Below are positions 16,389 through 24,441 of a stretch of 64,000 nt of DNA, in pieces. Numbering within the stretch: the stretch's first letter is position 1; each line of letters opens with the position of its first letter. A program made the translations under genes and the position numbers. The DNA is from Azospirillum endophyticum (GTDB taxonomy: Bacteria; Pseudomonadota; Alphaproteobacteria; Azospirillales; Azospirillaceae): the NCBI RefSeq assembly GCF_016595245.1, contig NZ_JAENHM010000073.1:186001-250000 (forward strand), written 5' to 3'. The notes under the pieces are model-generated. The model did not search any database, was not told the origin of the DNA, and was given only the letters and a program-made list of their open reading frames with translations.

Positions 16389-16778
16389 ATGGACATGAGC
16401 GCAACACCGGACCGGTTCGCCGTCGTCATCGACGATGAGTCGATCATATTGGCCGGGATGGAGATCATGCTGGACACCTGGGGCTATCAGGTGCTTGCCG
16501 CCGAGGACGTGGAAACCGTCCTGGCGAAGCTGCCCGGCCGTCCGGTTCCGGATGTGATCCTGTCCGACTATCGGCTGCGCGACGGCTGGTCCGGCATCAC
16601 CGCCGTGCGTGCGGTGCGCGAGGCCTGCGACGCCGCCGTTCCGGCCATCATCCTGACCGGCGACACCGGGGCGGATTTGCAGGCCGCCGCCAAGGCGGAG
16701 CAGATCCGCATCCTGCACAAGCCTGTCCAGCCCAACGATCTGCGGCGGCAGATCGATTCCCTCATCGCCGCCGCCTGA
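16389..16778 (+). CDS. Single-domain response regulator (receiver only)
   Basis: Receiver protein of 129 residues. The acidic pocket is IDDES, the phosphoacceptor Asp is in VILSDYRLRDG, the Thr is in IILTGDT and the Lys is in ILHKPVQP. There is no output domain, so it probably acts by protein interaction or as a phosphorelay shuttle. No cognate kinase is adjacent. The ATG at 16389 is used; an ATG at 16395 is equally possible. Confidence 0.88.
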   Translation: MDMSATPDRFAVVIDDESIILAGMEIMLDTWGYQVLAAEDVETVLAKLPGRPVPDVILSDYRLRDGWSGITAVRAVREACDAAVPAIILTGDTGADLQAAAKAEQIRILHKPVQPNDLRRQIDSLIAAA

Positions 16779-16930
16779 TCCCGGCACGATCCGATCGAAG
16801 TCTTGGTCCTGGCCTTGAGGATCGCCGGAGTGCGCTCGATCGCCGCCGGCCCAGCTGACCGGTTTCTGATCTGCTGACTTGTACGCCCGCGGCCGGCTAT
16901 AGTCGGCTCCGCCCCGCGGAGACGAGAGCC

Positions 16931-17710
16931 ATGGCCGACCCGATCAAGACCCGCCTGTATGTCGACAGCCCGCTGGCCGAAGGCCAGTCGGTCGGGCTGG
17001 ACCATGAGCGAGCCCATTTCCTGCGCCATGTCCTGCGGCTCGACCGTGGTGATCCGGTCGCCGTCTTCAATGGCCGCGACGGCGAGTGGCGGGCGGTGAT
17101 CGACGGTTTCGGCAAGGGCTGGTGCTCGCTCAGCGTGGCGGAGCAGCGGCGGGAGCAGGACACGACTCCGGACCTGTGGCTTCTCTTCGCCCCGCTGAAG
17201 AAGGGTCGCATCGACTTCGTCGCCGAAAAGGCGACGGAGATGGGCGTCTCCCGGCTGTGGCCGGTCTTCACCCGCCGGACCGATCCCAACCGCGTCAACC
17301 TCGACCGGCTGCGCGCCAACGCGGTGGAGGCGGCCGAACAGTGCGAGCGCCTCAGCGTGCCGGAGATGGGCGAGGCGCTGCCGCTGGACCGCGTGCTGGC
17401 CGGCTGGCCGGCCGACCGCCGGCTCTACCTGTGCGCCGAGGCCGGCTCGGCCCGTCCCATCGCCGAGGTGCTGCGCGATGCCCCTGCAGGCCCCGCAGCC
17501 CTGCTGGTCGGGCCGGAGGGCGGCTTCGACCAGTCGGAACTTGACGAATTCGCCAAACTTCCCTTTGTTGTACCGGTGGGATTGGGCCCGCGCATCCTGC
17601 GGGCCGATACGGCCGTGGTGGCGGCGCTGGCTTGCTGGCAGTCCTTGACCGGGGATTGGACTGCCGGGGGAAGCGACCGGCGTCCGCCTTTCCGCGCGCC
17701 GATCCCGTAA
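16931..17710 (+). CDS. rsmE: 16S rRNA (uracil1498-N3)-methyltransferase
   Basis: SPOUT-class methyltransferase that modifies U1498 of 16S rRNA in the decoding centre. It has 259 residues. An N-terminal PUA-like domain (about 1-75) includes HFLRHVLRLDRGD. The C-terminal SPOUT domain carries KATEMGVSRLWPVFTRR, the SAM-binding knot LLVGPEGGFDQSE and GLGPRILRADTA. A GACGAGAG site precedes the ATG. The last ~20 residues are unconserved. gshA follows 48 bp downstream, a common alphaproteobacterial pairing. Confidence 0.94.
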   Translation: MADPIKTRLYVDSPLAEGQSVGLDHERAHFLRHVLRLDRGDPVAVFNGRDGEWRAVIDGFGKGWCSLSVAEQRREQDTTPDLWLLFAPLKKGRIDFVAEKATEMGVSRLWPVFTRRTDPNRVNLDRLRANAVEAAEQCERLSVPEMGEALPLDRVLAGWPADRRLYLCAEAGSARPIAEVLRDAPAGPAALLVGPEGGFDQSELDEFAKLPFVVPVGLGPRILRADTAVVAALACWQSLTGDWTAGGSDRRPPFRAPIP

Positions 17711-17758
17711 CCGGCCGTCACCCGGCCGATCCTCCGTCCACTTCCCGCGAGAGACTTC

Positions 17759-19123
17759 ATGTCCGCACCCCCGACCACGCGCGGCGAACCCATCACCGAC
17801 CACCGCCAGCTTGCGGCCTATCTCGAATCCGGCTGCAAGCCGTCGCCGGACTGGCGCATCGGAACCGAGCACGAGAAATTCGCCTACCGCACCTCCGACC
17901 TGCGGCCGCTGCCCTATGACGGGCCGGACGGCATCCGCGAACTGCTGACCCGCATGACCCGCTTCGGCTGGCAGCCGGTGGAGGAGAAGGGCAACATCAT
18001 CGCGTTGGTCCAGGACATGGCCAACATCACGCTGGAACCGGGCGGCCAGGTCGAGCTGTCGGGCGCCCCGCTGGAGACCCTGCACCAGACCTGCGCCGAG
18101 GTGCACCGCCACCTGCGCCAGGTGAAGGAGGTCGGGGGCGAGCTGGGCATCGCCATGATGGGGCTGGGCTTCCAGCCGAAATGGACGCGCGACGACATCC
18201 CCTGGATGCCCAAGGGCCGCTACAAGATCATGCGCGACTACATGCCGAAGGTCGGCTCGCTCGGCCTCGACATGATGACGCGGACCTGCACCGTGCAGGT
18301 GAACCTGGACTTCGCCTCCGAAGCCGACATGGTGAAGAAGTTCCGGGTGTCGCTCGCCCTCCAGCCGATCGCGACCGCCCTGTTCGCCATGTCCCCCTTC
18401 ACCGAGGGCAAGCCGAACGGCTTCCAGAGCTTCCGCAGCCATATCTGGACCGACACCGACGCGGACCGCACCGGCGATATCCCCTTCGTGTTCGAGGACG
18501 GCTTCGGCTTCGAACGCTATGTCGATTATCTGCTCGACACGCCGATGTACTTCGTCTACCGCGACGGCGTCTACATCGACGCCGCCGGCCAGTCCTTCCG
18601 CGATTTCCTCGACGGCAAGCTGCCGGCGCTGCCGGGCGAGCTGCCGCTGATCACCGACTGGGCCGACCACACCACCACCGCCTTCCCGGAAGCGCGGCTG
18701 AAGAAGTATCTGGAGATGCGCGGCGCCGACGGCGGCCCGTGGCGCAGCCTGTGCGCCCTGCCGGCCCTGTGGGTCGGTCTGCTCTACGATCAGGTGGCTC
18801 TGGACGCCGCGTGGGATCTGGTCAAGGACTGGACGACGGCGGAGCGGGCGCATCTTCGCGCCGAGGTGCCGCGGTCCGGCCTGCGCACGACGTTCCGCAA
18901 TGGAACGGTGCGGAACGTGGCGCTGGAGATGCTGGCGATCGCCCGCGACGGCTTGGCCCGCCGCGCCCGCAACGACAATTGGGGCGACGACGAGACCCAC
19001 TTCCTCGACACGCTGCAGGTGATCGCCGAGAGCGGCCGCAGCCCGGCCGATGAGCTTTTGGAGAAGTTCAACGGCCCGTGGGGCGGCAGCGTCGATCCGG
19101 TGTTCAAGGAATACGCGTACTGA
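17759..19123 (+). CDS. gshA: Glutamate-cysteine ligase
   Basis: First enzyme of glutathione synthesis (gamma-glutamylcysteine formation), cytoplasmic. It has 454 residues, the length of the plant/alphaproteobacterial GCS2-type enzyme. Diagnostic segments are GTEHEKFAYR, ITLEPGGQVELSGAPL, TCTVQVNLDF and PFVFEDGFGFERYVDYLLDT. It follows rsmE closely and is probably co-transcribed. A long palindromic repeat lies just after the stop. Confidence 0.94.
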   Translation: MSAPPTTRGEPITDHRQLAAYLESGCKPSPDWRIGTEHEKFAYRTSDLRPLPYDGPDGIRELLTRMTRFGWQPVEEKGNIIALVQDMANITLEPGGQVELSGAPLETLHQTCAEVHRHLRQVKEVGGELGIAMMGLGFQPKWTRDDIPWMPKGRYKIMRDYMPKVGSLGLDMMTRTCTVQVNLDFASEADMVKKFRVSLALQPIATALFAMSPFTEGKPNGFQSFRSHIWTDTDADRTGDIPFVFEDGFGFERYVDYLLDTPMYFVYRDGVYIDAAGQSFRDFLDGKLPALPGELPLITDWADHTTTAFPEARLKKYLEMRGADGGPWRSLCALPALWVGLLYDQVALDAAWDLVKDWTTAERAHLRAEVPRSGLRTTFRNGTVRNVALEMLAIARDGLARRARNDNWGDDETHFLDTLQVIAESGRSPADELLEKFNGPWGGSVDPVFKEYAY

Positions 19124-19144
19124 GTGCTCGCTGATGGGGGGAAG

Positions 19145-19260
19145 GTTAGACCCCCACCCCGACCCTCCCCCGCTGGGCGGGGGAGGGGGTAAGCGCTTCT
19201 TCGGGAAAGTGGCGGCAGTCCCTCCCCCGCCCAGCGGGGGAGGATAGGTGGGGGGCTAAC
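19145..19260. repeat. ~110-bp palindromic intergenic repeat, copy 1
   Basis: Begins GTTAG and ends CTAAC. Each half contains the palindrome CTCCCCCGC...GCGGGGGAG (CCGCTGGGCGG or CCGCCCAGCGG core), and the halves are reverse complements around a TAAGCGCTTC-like centre plus AGTGGCGGCAGT. A near-identical copy lies at 62398-62508. It sits between gshA and fdxB and could serve as a bidirectional terminator. Confidence 0.9.
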
Positions 19261-19268
19261 TTCCCCGC

Positions 19269-19562
19269 TTAAGCCGCCACCGGCGCATGGGTGATGCAGC
19301 TCTTCGAGCACACCTTGGAACAGCTTTCGCAGCCGATGCAGTTGGCGGCTTCCTTGACGGTCATCATCTTCTTCTCGGCCTCGTCGTCGAAGGCATCGAC
19401 GATGTCGCCGTCCTCGGTCAGGCCGATCATGTCGAGCACGCCGCGCCCGCACACCTTGAAGCAGCGGCCGCAGCCGATGCACTGCTTCCGGTCGATGGAT
19501 TGGACGAATTTCGGGGTCCAGCTCTGACCACCGCGGGTGGTGCCGGTCAGGAACTCAGCCAT
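19269..19562 (-). CDS. fdxB: Nif-associated 4Fe-4S ferredoxin (ferredoxin III type)
   Basis: Small electron carrier of 97 residues. Two cluster-binding motifs are CIGCGRCFKVCGR and CIGCESCSKVCSK, separated by about 45 residues. This wide spacing and the MAEFLTGTTRGG start match ferredoxins encoded with nifX/DUF683 genes. It is expected to supply electrons for nitrogenase or FeMo-cofactor assembly. It is the last gene of the nifENX operon, 56 bp after the DUF683 gene, with GAGAGGAG before the ATG. Confidence 0.92.
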   Translation of the reverse strand: MAEFLTGTTRGGQSWTPKFVQSIDRKQCIGCGRCFKVCGRGVLDMIGLTEDGDIVDAFDDEAEKKMMTVKEAANCIGCESCSKVCSKSCITHAPVAA

Positions 19563-19618
19563 GGGAATGCTCCTCTCGGAAAAGGCCGCGCCTAAGCTCT
19601 TCTTCGGAAATGGAGGGG

Positions 19619-19819
19619 TTACGCCGTCTCCAGCGCCTTCAGCGCCGCCCGCTTCTCGGTCAGGGTCTTGAAGGCGTCATAGGTTTCCTGCGCCACCGTC
19701 AGGATGCTCTGCCAGTTCTGCGGAAGTTCTTCCGACAGGTCGTGCAAATCCATCTTCTTCTGGGTGGCGCGGGCGTTCAGCTTCCTGATCTCGTCCTTCA
19801 GGGCGTCGATGTCGCTCAT
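19619..19819 (-). CDS. Nif-associated DUF683 / CCE_0567-family small protein
   Basis: Helical protein of 66 residues (KLNARATQKKMDLHDLSEEL, then PQNWQSILTVAQETYDAF). Length, charge pattern and position between the DUF269 and ferredoxin genes match the DUF683 family found almost only in nif clusters. Members form a helical hairpin dimer, and the biochemical role is not established. It lies 16 bp after the DUF269 gene and shares its operon. Confidence 0.88.
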   Translation of the reverse strand: MSDIDALKDEIRKLNARATQKKMDLHDLSEELPQNWQSILTVAQETYDAFKTLTEKRAALKALETA

Positions 19820-19835
19820 GGTCGTGGTCCCGGCT

Positions 19836-20303
19836 TCAGAGATTCGCGACGTCGGGATAGTCCCGGATCAGCGCCACGGCGTCCTCGACCAGTTTGGCGC
19901 CGTCGGCGGCCAGCTTCCCGATGGTGGGGAAGCCGAAGCGGTGGACGTCGCGCAGCGACTTCGACACCACCACCAGCCGGCCGGTGGTCAGGATCATGCG
20001 GCCGAAGCCTTCATGGCTCATCTTCATCATCGGCGACGCCATCAGGCCGGTCTGCTTCTCCACCATCAGCCCGACCGCCTTGTAGAACAGTTCCAGCCGC
20101 CACAGCGTGTCGGGATCGGGATCGCCGATGATCGGAATGGCGGCGCGCGCCTCCCTGTCCAGGACGAAGGGGGCGAGCAGGGCCTCGTCCGGCTTGCCTT
20201 CCCAGGCGCCATAGCTGTCCTCGGCACGGAAAAGCAGGACCAGCGTCTTCACGAACTGGTCGGCGACGGACACGTCGGCGATGTCAGCGCTCTCTTGGGC
20301 CAT
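19836..20303 (-). CDS. NifX-associated nitrogen fixation protein (DUF269)
   Basis: Protein of 155 residues, DUF269 family: FVKTLVLLFRAEDSYGAWEG, then MMKMSHEGFGRMILTTGRLVV and FPTIGKLAADGAKLVEDA. The family always follows nifX and is thought to help FeMo-cofactor assembly or trafficking. Its exact role is unknown. The ATG at 20303 lies 2 nt after the nifX stop, so translation is coupled. Confidence 0.92.
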   Translation of the reverse strand: MAQESADIADVSVADQFVKTLVLLFRAEDSYGAWEGKPDEALLAPFVLDREARAAIPIIGDPDPDTLWRLELFYKAVGLMVEKQTGLMASPMMKMSHEGFGRMILTTGRLVVVSKSLRDVHRFGFPTIGKLAADGAKLVEDAVALIRDYPDVANL

Positions 20304-20305
20304 GC

Positions 20306-20704
20306 TCAGACCTCCTCCTCGTCGAAATGGAATTCGGGCGTCTCGCCCAAGGCCTTGCGCAGCCAGGGCGGCGGGTTGGCGTTCAGCGTCAGGACCAGCT
20401 TGTCGAGCAGGGCCGGGATGGTTTCGGTGGCCTCGACCTTCACCGGATGGATCTTCTTCGCCACCACGCGGGCGGCGGCCGAGGCGCCGATGGCCGACAG
20501 ATAGAGGATGGCGACGTCGGCCAGCGCCTCCAGCTTGGGGATCAGCTTGTCCTCGTTGCCGTCCTCGAACATCGAGCCGCCGAACTGGAAGGTCTCCAGA
20601 AAGGCATGGCCCTGGCGGTCGACCCGATAGACGGCGATGTTCTTGGCCCAGCCGAAATGCGCATCGACGTGCTGCATGTCCTGGGTGCAGAAAGCGACCT
20701 TCAT
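20306..20704 (-). CDS. nifX: NifX, FeMo-cofactor carrier protein
   Basis: Binds NifB-cofactor/VK-cluster and passes cofactor precursors between NifB and NifEN. It has 132 residues of the NifX/NifB-C fold: MKVAFCTQDMQHVDAHFGWA, FGGSMFEDGNEDKL, then VKVEATETIPALL. A GGAGG site precedes the ATG at 20704. An acidic tail ends the protein (FHFDEEEV). It lies 38 bp after nifN in the same operon. Confidence 0.94.
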   Translation of the reverse strand: MKVAFCTQDMQHVDAHFGWAKNIAVYRVDRQGHAFLETFQFGGSMFEDGNEDKLIPKLEALADVAILYLSAIGASAAARVVAKKIHPVKVEATETIPALLDKLVLTLNANPPPWLRKALGETPEFHFDEEEV

Positions 20705-20742
20705 CGATCCTCCTTTGGTCGGACGGGGGTCCTGCACCACGC

Positions 20743-22119
20743 TCAGACGGCGTTGCATCCGCATGATCCGCCTCCGCAGCCGTGGGCTTCCCCGTGGTCG
20801 TGGGTCTCGGAGCCGTGCTCCATCTCGCGGGCGAGGAACAGGTTGCCGATGTCGCACAGCAGCTCGCGGCTGCCGCGGTAGCCGACCTGCACCCGCAGGC
20901 CGGCGCCGAGCCTGTCGAACATCGGCAGGCCCATGCGGTGCAGCGGCACGCCGATCCGCGCCGCTCCTTGCCGCCCATGCGAGTTGGAGACGATCAGGTC
21001 GGCGTCGCGTGCCAGCGTCTCGACGTCGGAATGGTCGCCGACCATCACGGTGGCGGCCTTCAGCCGCTCCAGCACCGGGCTCTGCGTCGGCGACACCGCG
21101 GCCACCACCTCCGCCCCCAGATCGGCGAGGAAGCCGGCGACGGCGTAGAGCAGGTCGGGTTCCAGCGCGACGGCGATGCGCTTGCGGCTGTAGAAGAAAT
21201 GCCCGTCCAGCATGGCGTCGACCAGGCTTTCGCGCTGGCGCCGCAGCCGGGCCGGCGCCGGCCTGCCGGACAGCTCCATCAGCAGCCGGACCAGCTTGTC
21301 CGTCGCTTCCAGCCCGGTCAGCCGGCTGAAGAAATGGCTGGGCACGTCGGTCTTCAGTTCCAGCGCGTTGCCGGCCACCCGCATATGCTCGCCGACCACG
21401 ATGGTGGCGGCCGAGGCGCCCATGGCGCGGATCTGGTCCACCGTCACGCCGCCCAGCGAGGTGGCGGTGAAGCCGGACGGCTGGCGCCCCGCCATCGACA
21501 GCGACAGGTCGGGCAGCAGGATCGGCGACAGGCCGAAGCCTTCGATGATGTCGCGCAGTTCCTCGACGTCGCCGGGCGACAGATGGCTGCCGGCCAGCAC
21601 GTTGACCTGGGTCGGGATGCACACGGGCGAGGGTTCGACCAGCCGCTCGACGATGGCGGTGACGGCGGCGGCGAAGCCGTCCTCGAAGCCGCCGGCGAAG
21701 TCGGGGGTGTTGGCGAAGACGAGCGCGGTGTCGGCGATGTCGGGGTTGCGCTGGCGGAACAGCGTGTACTGCCCGCCCATGTCCTCGCCCTTGGTCTCGG
21801 TCACGCCGGTGGTGGCGACGCCGATCATGGCGGGCTTGTTGCGCTCGACGATGGTGCGGATCGCCTGTTCCAGATTGTCGTAGCCGCCGAGGATGGTGGA
21901 GACCTGATCCATCGCCGTGGTCTGCAGCGGGATCGCCTCGCGGAAATGGCGGACCAGCAGGACCAGCCCGAAGGCGGTGCAGCCCTGCGAGCCATGGAAC
22001 AGCGGCAGGCAGCGGTCGACCCCGAGATAGGCGAGCGCCGCGCCCAGCGGCTGGCTCATCTTCAGCGGGTTGGTGGAAGCGGCCTTGGCGGACGAGGGGA
22101 AGCGCTGGATGTGCGACAT
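20743..22119 (-). CDS. nifN: NifN, nitrogenase FeMo-cofactor biosynthesis scaffold beta subunit
   Basis: With NifE forms the NifEN heterotetramer on which FeMo-cofactor matures. It has 458 residues. Nitrogenase-component family signatures include LFHGSQGCTAFG (the cluster Cys region), SGRPAPARLRRQRESLVDAM and YRGSRELLCDIGN. The ATG at 22119 was chosen because it lies 5 nt after the nifE stop. The last ~20 residues are a His/Cys-rich tail (HDHGEAHGCGGGSCGC), possibly metal-binding and not part of the core fold. Confidence 0.95.
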   Translation of the reverse strand: MSHIQRFPSSAKAASTNPLKMSQPLGAALAYLGVDRCLPLFHGSQGCTAFGLVLLVRHFREAIPLQTTAMDQVSTILGGYDNLEQAIRTIVERNKPAMIGVATTGVTETKGEDMGGQYTLFRQRNPDIADTALVFANTPDFAGGFEDGFAAAVTAIVERLVEPSPVCIPTQVNVLAGSHLSPGDVEELRDIIEGFGLSPILLPDLSLSMAGRQPSGFTATSLGGVTVDQIRAMGASAATIVVGEHMRVAGNALELKTDVPSHFFSRLTGLEATDKLVRLLMELSGRPAPARLRRQRESLVDAMLDGHFFYSRKRIAVALEPDLLYAVAGFLADLGAEVVAAVSPTQSPVLERLKAATVMVGDHSDVETLARDADLIVSNSHGRQGAARIGVPLHRMGLPMFDRLGAGLRVQVGYRGSRELLCDIGNLFLAREMEHGSETHDHGEAHGCGGGSCGCNAV

Positions 22120-22124
22120 CGGCC

Positions 22125-23531
22125 TCACTCCGCCGCGAGAAGGGTGGAGGACGGGCCGGATTCCCACGGCGCCGGCCGGCGGACCTGACGCCAGATCGGG
22201 TTCGACAGCGTCTTGTCGATCTCCTCGCAGAGATTGACGATGCCGTCATAGCCGGCATAGGCGTGGTGGCGCTCCTGGTTGATGTCGAGCCAGGGAACCT
22301 TGGCCTTCAGGGAAATGAACTGCGAGCGGCCGCCGGACATCATGATGTCGGCCTGATCGTCGACCAGCATCTTGTGGATGTCGCGCGGCTTCAGGTCGTC
22401 CCATTGGTGGAACTCCTCGCCCTTCATCTTCTTGATGCGCTCCTTGTCCTCCCTGGTCGATTTCTTGGTCGAGGTGCCGAGGATGGTCAGTCCGGCGCCT
22501 TCCAGCGCGCTGACCATCGACCAGCTCTTGACCCCGCCGGTGAACAGCAGGACGCGCTTGCCCTCGAAGCGCGGCTTGTAGGGCTCCAGCCGGCGCCAGA
22601 CCCGGCTTTCCTCCCGCGCGATCACGCCCTCCGCCCGATCGATCAGGCCGCGGTCGGCGCCGCGCTCCACCAGCATGCGGGCCATGGTGCGCAGGCTGTC
22701 CGACATGTCGGAGACGCCGTAGAAGGACCCCTCGAAATAGGGGATGCCGTAGCGCTCCTCCATCTTGCGGCCGACATTCACCAGCGCCTGGCTGCACACC
22801 ATCATGGTGACGCGGGCGCGGTGGGCCTGGGCCACCTCCCTGTAGCGGCCGTCGCCGGAAATGCAGGACAGCAGGCGGATGCCGATCTCGTCCAGCAGCG
22901 GCTTGACCAGCCACAATTCGCCGGCAAGGTTGTATTCGCCGATGATGCAGATGTCGGTGGGGGTGGTGTGGTCCGGCTCCACCGTGCCGATGACATGCTC
23001 CAGCAGAGCCTCGCCGGCCAGCTTGTTGCCGAGATTTTTGGAGCCAACGAAGCCAGGGGCGTCGACCGGGATCACCGGCTTGCCGAGCTTCTGCGAGGCG
23101 AACCTGCAGACGGCGGCGATGTCGTCGCCGGTCATGGCGGGGACACAGGTTTGATAGACAAAGACGGCCGGCGGGTCGTACTGCTGCACGATCTCCTTGA
23201 TGGCGCGGTAGAGCTTCTTCTCGCCGCCGCCGATGACGTCCAGTTCCGACAGGTCGGTGGTGAAGCCGGTGCGGTAGAGCTGCGAGCCGGAGGACCGGGT
23301 GCCGCGGTTGTCCCACGCGTTGCCGAGGCAGGCGATCGGGCCATGGACCAGATGGGCGGCGTCGGCGATCGGCTGCAGCACGATCATCGCGCCGTCATAG
23401 GCGCAGCCGCCGGCCGCAGCCCCCGGCTTCAGCGACTTGGTGCAGCCCTTCTTCTTCTCCTTGGCCGATTTGGCCTGGTTGGTCGTGCAGCCCGGTTCGT
23501 TGAAGACGTCCTGGATCTTGTCCTGGAGCAT
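22125..23531 (-). CDS. nifE: NifE, nitrogenase FeMo-cofactor biosynthesis scaffold alpha subunit
   Basis: Alpha subunit of NifEN. It has 468 residues. The N-terminus shows the family's Cys-bearing segments (EPGCTTNQAKSAKEKKKGCT, then PGAAAGGCAYDGA). GPIACLGNAWDNRGTRSSG and SGGRSQFISLKAKVPWLDIN are also characteristic. The ATG at 23531 has GGGAGAAG upstream. First gene of the nifE-nifN-nifX-DUF269-DUF683-fdxB operon. A sigma-54 promoter and two NifA sites lie just upstream, so nitrogen and oxygen control through NifA is expected. Confidence 0.96.
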   Translation of the reverse strand: MLQDKIQDVFNEPGCTTNQAKSAKEKKKGCTKSLKPGAAAGGCAYDGAMIVLQPIADAAHLVHGPIACLGNAWDNRGTRSSGSQLYRTGFTTDLSELDVIGGGEKKLYRAIKEIVQQYDPPAVFVYQTCVPAMTGDDIAAVCRFASQKLGKPVIPVDAPGFVGSKNLGNKLAGEALLEHVIGTVEPDHTTPTDICIIGEYNLAGELWLVKPLLDEIGIRLLSCISGDGRYREVAQAHRARVTMMVCSQALVNVGRKMEERYGIPYFEGSFYGVSDMSDSLRTMARMLVERGADRGLIDRAEGVIAREESRVWRRLEPYKPRFEGKRVLLFTGGVKSWSMVSALEGAGLTILGTSTKKSTREDKERIKKMKGEEFHQWDDLKPRDIHKMLVDDQADIMMSGGRSQFISLKAKVPWLDINQERHHAYAGYDGIVNLCEEIDKTLSNPIWRQVRRPAPWESGPSSTLLAAE

Positions 23532-23579
23532 GCCCGCTTCTCCCATCCTGGCGCCGGAAATGGCTCTGCGGCAGAGTGA

Positions 23580-23595
23580 TGCAGGGGGCGTGCCA
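23580..23595 (-). promoter_or_regulatory. Sigma-54 (-24/-12) promoter of nifE operon
   Basis: On the minus strand TGGCACGCCCCCTGCA, matching TGGCACGN5TTGCA with GG and GC in correct 10-bp spacing. Predicted transcription start is near 23569, about 38 nt before the nifE ATG. Confidence 0.9.
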
Positions 23596-23640
23596 GACAT
23601 TAAGTCTCTGACGGAAAACGATTGTCGGGTTTCCCGGCCC

Positions 23641-23656
23641 TGTCCGATAGCTGACA
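23641..23656. promoter_or_regulatory. NifA upstream activating site (proximal, nifE)
   Basis: TGT-N10-ACA (TGTCCGATAGCTGACA), centred about 80 bp upstream of the predicted nifE start site. Confidence 0.82.
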
Positions 23657-23679
23657 ATCGCCTTCCCTCACCAGGGGCT

Positions 23680-23695
23680 TGTCGGGTGTCGCACA
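23680..23695. promoter_or_regulatory. NifA upstream activating site (distal, nifE)
   Basis: Second TGT-N10-ACA (TGTCGGGTGTCGCACA), about 39 bp beyond the proximal site, centred near -119. Confidence 0.75.
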
Positions 23696-23765
23696 TGTGG
23701 GGGACCCGCGCAGGAGCGGGCGTGGCCGGCCGTACCAGGACGACCGAAGAAATTGGGATTTGACG

Positions 23766-24299
23766 ATGGGACGGATTGGCCGGCGCCGGTGCCGGGGGGT
23801 GATGGCGGGGATGATGGCGGTGGCGGCGCTGCCGGCCCTGGCGGCACAGGACGGCGCGGTGATCCGGCTGTCGCAGGAACCGGGGCGGGAAATCGGCGTC
23901 GCCTGCCGCTTCCTCGGCCTCGATCAGCGCCCCATGCCGCCGGAGGCCGGGATGCTGTGCGATGCGGCGGCCGATTTCGTCTCGCGCAAGGTCGCAAGCC
24001 ATGGCAAGTCCGTGGTGCGCCTCGGCCTGCGCCCCATGACGCCTGACGCTGGAGAGGACGAGGAAAGGCCGCCTGCGGTCGACGGCCCAATCCTTCTGCT
24101 GGTTCTGGAAGGCCGCCCGGATTGGAGCGGTTCCGCCCGGCCTCGTCTGCTGCTGCGCGTCCGCCCTGTCCGCGACGGCGTGGCCGCTCCTTCGGTCGGT
24201 CTGCCGCCGGCGTCGGTCGAGTTGAGCAGGGCGGGCTGGCAGGCGGCGGCCGACCGGGCGCTGGAGCGGGCGGTCGGCTTCGCCTTGCGGGACGGCTGA
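23766..24299 (+). CDS. Hypothetical exported protein between the nif operons
   Basis: Unrecognised protein of 177 residues. It has a signal-peptide-like N-terminus (basic RRRCRG, then VMAGMMAVAALPALAAQ, cleavage near ALA-AQ). The mature part has two Cys (VACRFLGL and MLCDAAADF) and no recognised motif. The ATG at 23766 is in frame with earlier codons but gives the clean signal peptide; its ribosome site is weak. It lies between nifE (divergent) and nifK (convergent). Its promoter region overlaps the distal nifE NifA site, so co-regulation is possible but unproven. Confidence 0.65.
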   Translation: MGRIGRRRCRGVMAGMMAVAALPALAAQDGAVIRLSQEPGREIGVACRFLGLDQRPMPPEAGMLCDAAADFVSRKVASHGKSVVRLGLRPMTPDAGEDEERPPAVDGPILLLVLEGRPDWSGSARPRLLLRVRPVRDGVAAPSVGLPPASVELSRAGWQAAADRALERAVGFALRDG

Positions 24300-24312
24300 C
24301 GCTGTCGGCCAT

Positions 24313-24351
24313 GAAAAAACCCGGAGAGCGCCGTTGCCGACGTTCTCCGGG
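24313..24351 (-). terminator. Terminator of nifHDK
   Basis: On the minus strand an 11-bp stem (24341-24351 with 24320-24330, one G-T pair) is followed by a run of T (complement of 24314-24319). It lies about 90 nt after the nifK stop. Confidence 0.88.
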
Positions 24352-24441
24352 CTGGGGAAGTTGCCGCCGGGCTGGGGGGATGGAAACCCCGGCCCGGCGG
24401 GTAGGCTGGAACCGATGCCCGATGTGCCGCCGGCGCTCAGA

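Noticed and set aside
19145..19260. CRISPR array
   Set aside because: Only two inverted arms with no regularly spaced direct repeats and spacers; it is a palindromic extragenic repeat.
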